From Rudanella lutea DSM 19387 (GTDB lineage: Bacteria; Bacteroidota; Bacteroidia; Cytophagales; Spirosomataceae), in the NCBI RefSeq assembly GCF_000383955.1, contig NZ_KB913013.1, positions 2,524,694 through 2,588,693 on the forward strand: DNA of 64,000 nucleotides, written 5' to 3'. The position numbers and the translations under genes are program-made. Each line of letters opens with the position of its first letter. Positions within the stretch are counted from its first letter, which is position 1. This document shows, piece after piece, positions 61,587-64,000 of this stretch. The notes below the pieces were generated by a model. It was not told where the DNA came from. It saw nothing but the letters and a program-made list of their open reading frames with translations, and searched no databases.

Positions 61587-64000
61587 CTATCGCAGGGCTT
61601 CGTACAGAATTTCGGCCGGGTGCTGGGCTGTGCGGCCAGTACCGTCGTGAATCTGATGCCGGCAAGAGGTACCAGCCGCAGCAATGAGCACATCGGCCGG
61701 TTGCTGCCGAACCGTCGGTAACAGCACCAACTCGCCAATCTGCATCGAAATGTCATAGTGCTCTTTCTCGTACCCAAACGAGCCTGCCATACCACAACAA
61801 CCCGAAGGAATCAGCTGTACCGAATAATTCTGAGGTAACGACAGCATTTTTTTGCTCGGTACCAACGACGATACCGCCTTTTGCTGACAATGCCCGTGCA
61901 GCTTGATCAGGCGGGTATCGGTTGTAAACTGCTCCGACCGGATTCGTTTGGCGTCGATTTCACGGGCCATAAACTCCTCAAACGTGAGCGCCTGCTTAGC
62001 CAATCGGCGGGCATCGGCAGCCAGTTCCTCACCCACCAAGTCGGGATATTCGTCGCGGAAGGTCAGAATAGCCGAGGGTTCAATACCCACCAGCGGGGTT
62101 TCGTCGCTTACCAGCCCGGCCAGTGCCCGCACGTTGGTCTCGGCCATGTTGCGGGCCATCTTCAACAAACCTTTTGAGAGGGCTGCCCGGCCGCTTTCGC
62201 CATGCTGGGGCATTATCACCTCATACCCCAGCCGTTCGAGCAGTTGAATGGCTTTCTGCCCAATCTGAACATCGTTGAAGTTGGTAAACTCGTCGCAAAA
62301 GAAGTAGAGCTTACGGCCATTTGATGGCCCGCGATGTACGTGCCGCGACGAGCTACCGAACCACTTGCGCAACGTTTGTTTGCTCAGTAAAGGCATCGAC
62401 CGGTCGGGGTGGAACCCAACGAGTCCGTTGGCTATCCGCCGGAGCGCCGGTGTACCCAATACCCCATTCCAGGCCCAGGGTACGTAGCTTGCCAGCCCCG
62501 CCAACCGGGTAAAATTGGCCACCAGCCGCGACCGCACCGGCACACCGTTGGCATCGTAATAATGTTGCAAAAATTCGGCTTTCAGCTTGGCCACGTCGAC
62601 ATTCGAGGGGCATTCCGACTTACAGCCTTTGCACGACAGACAGAGGTCATACACCTCCTTGATCTCGTGATGGTCGAAACGGTTCTCTTTAGGCGAGCGG
62701 GTGAGCATCTCACGCAGGATGTTGGCCCGGGCGCGGGTTGTATCTTTTTCATTACGGGTAGCCATGTAGCTGGGGCACATGGTTCCGCCCGAAAGGTGCG
62801 TTTTGCGACAATCGCCCGACCCATTGCACTGTTCGGCATGTTGCAGAACATCCTGATCCTTGTACCGAAAATAGGTCTGAAAAGCCGGCGTTTGCTGACC
62901 AGCTTCGTACCGCAGAAACGTATCCATCGGGGGCGTTTCTACAATTTTGCCGGGGTTGAAAATACCTTCAGGGTCCCAGGTATGCTTCAGTTGCCGCATC
63001 AGCTCGTAATTGTGCGGCCCCACCATTTTCGGGATAAACTCACCCCGCAGGCGGCCATCCCCATGTTCACCCGAGAGCGAACCATCATACTTTTTCACCA
63101 GAGCGGCAATTTCTTCGGCAATCATCCGAAACTGCCGGTGCCCTTCGGCCGTTTTCAGGTTGATAATCGGGCGCAGGTGCAGCTCACCCGAGCCGGCATG
63201 TGCATAGTGCACCGAGGTCATGCCGTGCTTTTTCAGAATATCATTGAAGTCGCGGATGTAGTCGGGCTGATCATGCACGTCCACGGCTGTATCTTCAATC
63301 ACGGCTACCGCCTTCTCGTCGCCCGGCAGGTTGCCCAGCAAACCCAGCCCGGCCTTGCGGAGTGTCCAGATTTTCTTGCTGTCATCCCCAAACAGCAGCG
63401 GAAAGTGATAGCCCATCCCGGCGGCCCGCATTTCGGCTTCCATCTGGGCGGCCAGTTGGGCCACCTCCTCGCGGGTGTCGCGCGATAAGTCAACAACCAG
63501 AATAATCGGGAAAGCCCCTGCTTCGCTGCTACCGGGAGTAGCTTCGTTTTCGGCGGGTACCGCTACGGGCCGACGCTGCACAAAAAAGCTGTTGTTGCGC
63601 TGCTCGGCATTGGTGTTGGCCCGCTCCAGAATAATATCATCGATTACCTCTACGGCATACGGCCGGTATTTCAAGGCAACCAGCGTAGCGCGCAGGGCCT
63701 CGTCGATCGACTGGCAGTGCACAGCCACCAAACCCGACTCTTTGGGCGGTAGCGGTACCAGGTTAAGTTTGATTTCGGTCAGGAAACAGAGCGTTCCTTC
63801 CGAGCCAGCAATGAGTTTGCAGAAGTTGAACGGTTCACCGTCGGGGGTAAACGGTGCACAATCGAGCAACATATCCAGGGCATAGCCAGTGTTGCGTCGT
63901 TCGATACTGCGCTTTGGGAAGTTCCGGCGAATCTCGGCCTGATTGGCCGAATCCGACAGCATAGTGTTTGTTTGGAGGTAAATCTTGTCTAACAGCGAGG
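61587..64000 (-). CDS. FAD-binding and Fe-S oxidoreductase (D-lactate/glycolate dehydrogenase-like), N-terminus cut
   Basis: The frame continues through the right window edge; only the last about 804 residues are seen. The visible part starts inside the FAD-binding type 4 domain (LIAGSEGTLCFLTEIKLNL), goes through the C-terminal oxidase domain with HAGSGELHLRPIINLKTAEG and GSLSGEHGDGRLRGEF, and ends in an Fe-S half: CLSCKGCKSECPSNVD plus a CCG-type domain (HGHCQQKAVSSL, SGCCGMAGSFGYE). This is the YdiJ/GlcD-GlcF fusion layout that oxidises 2-hydroxy acids. Full length is probably near 980. An apparent start at 63962 lies within the conserved domain and is not real. Confidence 0.9.
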   Translation of the reverse strand, partial: SLLDKIYLQTNTMLSDSANQAEIRRNFPKRSIERRNTGYALDMLLDCAPFTPDGEPFNFCKLIAGSEGTLCFLTEIKLNLVPLPPKESGLVAVHCQSIDEALRATLVALKYRPYAVEVIDDIILERANTNAEQRNNSFFVQRRPVAVPAENEATPGSSEAGAFPIILVVDLSRDTREEVAQLAAQMEAEMRAAGMGYHFPLLFGDDSKKIWTLRKAGLGLLGNLPGDEKAVAVIEDTAVDVHDQPDYIRDFNDILKKHGMTSVHYAHAGSGELHLRPIINLKTAEGHRQFRMIAEEIAALVKKYDGSLSGEHGDGRLRGEFIPKMVGPHNYELMRQLKHTWDPEGIFNPGKIVETPPMDTFLRYEAGQQTPAFQTYFRYKDQDVLQHAEQCNGSGDCRKTHLSGGTMCPSYMATRNEKDTTRARANILREMLTRSPKENRFDHHEIKEVYDLCLSCKGCKSECPSNVDVAKLKAEFLQHYYDANGVPVRSRLVANFTRLAGLASYVPWAWNGVLGTPALRRIANGLVGFHPDRSMPLLSKQTLRKWFGSSSRHVHRGPSNGRKLYFFCDEFTNFNDVQIGQKAIQLLERLGYEVIMPQHGESGRAALSKGLLKMARNMAETNVRALAGLVSDETPLVGIEPSAILTFRDEYPDLVGEELAADARRLAKQALTFEEFMAREIDAKRIRSEQFTTDTRLIKLHGHCQQKAVSSLVPSKKMLSLPQNYSVQLIPSGCCGMAGSFGYEKEHYDISMQIGELVLLPTVRQQPADVLIAAAGTSCRHQIHDGTGRTAQHPAEILYEALR

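Noticed and set aside
62409-63488. 359-residue open frame antisense to the FAD/Fe-S oxidoreductase
   Set aside because: The minus-strand gene has clear conserved domains throughout; the plus-strand frame does not.

Overview
The window looks like a chromosomal segment from a Bacteroidota member of the order Cytophagales, probably a Spirosoma/Rudanella-type bacterium. The reasons are the gene families (type IX secretion sorting tail, SLBB export protein, Wzi, DUF1573, KasIII/M1 peptidase/LptD of Bacteroidota type), the GC-rich background, and promoters that fit the Bacteroidota -7 box TAnnTTTG rather than sigma70. These assignments rest on recognising protein families by eye; no database search was run.

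Layout. 1-3.2 kb: tail of an SPW-repeat membrane protein, a MITE-like palindromic spacer, a glycosyltransferase and a two-gene signalling unit (receiver protein plus a LytTR-receiver protein with reversed domain order). 3.3-9.3 kb: cell-envelope genes, with lptD divergent from an N-acetylmuramoyl-L-alanine amidase, then an MCE/MlaD protein and a Uma2 nuclease. 9.4-11.4 kb: acyl-CoA carboxylase beta chain and a Kazal lipoprotein. 11.5-18.4 kb: a seven-gene minus-strand run (SDR, GlcDH subunit 3, GMC oxidoreductase, GH1-like glycosidase, alpha/beta hydrolase, acyl-ACP thioesterase, DUF1338 dioxygenase) that looks like a sugar/small-molecule oxidation locus. 18.5-24.1 kb: 2OG-Fe(II) oxygenase, a detached nuoIJK group in which NuoI carries a long repetitive Pro/Lys-rich tail, and a fused E1 alpha-beta 2-oxoacid dehydrogenase. 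24.3-27.3 kb: DUF1573 protein, esterase, and a serine hydrolase lipoprotein.

27.5-52.1 kb is an exopolysaccharide/capsule locus of the Wzx/Wzy type. It holds the initiating phosphoglycosyltransferase (WcaJ-like), Wzi, two surface repeat proteins sharing an apparently identical block of about 1.15 kb, a small T9SS-sorted protein, two parallel beta-helix proteins, a flippase, an acetyltransferase, a methyltransferase (apparently frameshifted), several glycosyltransferases, a polymerase, a GDP-mannose dehydratase-like enzyme, a Wzz-like chain-length protein without kinase domain, and an SLBB outer-membrane exporter. The central part (about 34.4-49.6 kb) is clearly more AT-rich than both flanks, which suggests transfer or cassette exchange of the polysaccharide-specific genes inside a conserved frame of export genes.

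52.4-64 kb returns to housekeeping genes: secA, a DUF922-like HExxH protein, a fourth glycosyltransferase, a KAS III-like enzyme, an M1 aminopeptidase, and an FAD/Fe-S oxidoreductase cut by the window end. No rRNA, tRNA, CRISPR array or insertion sequence was found. The most unusual observations are the NuoI repeat tail, the duplicated surface-protein block, the frameshifted methyltransferase, the nested palindromic intergenic elements, and promoter boxes lying so close to start codons that leaderless transcripts are likely.
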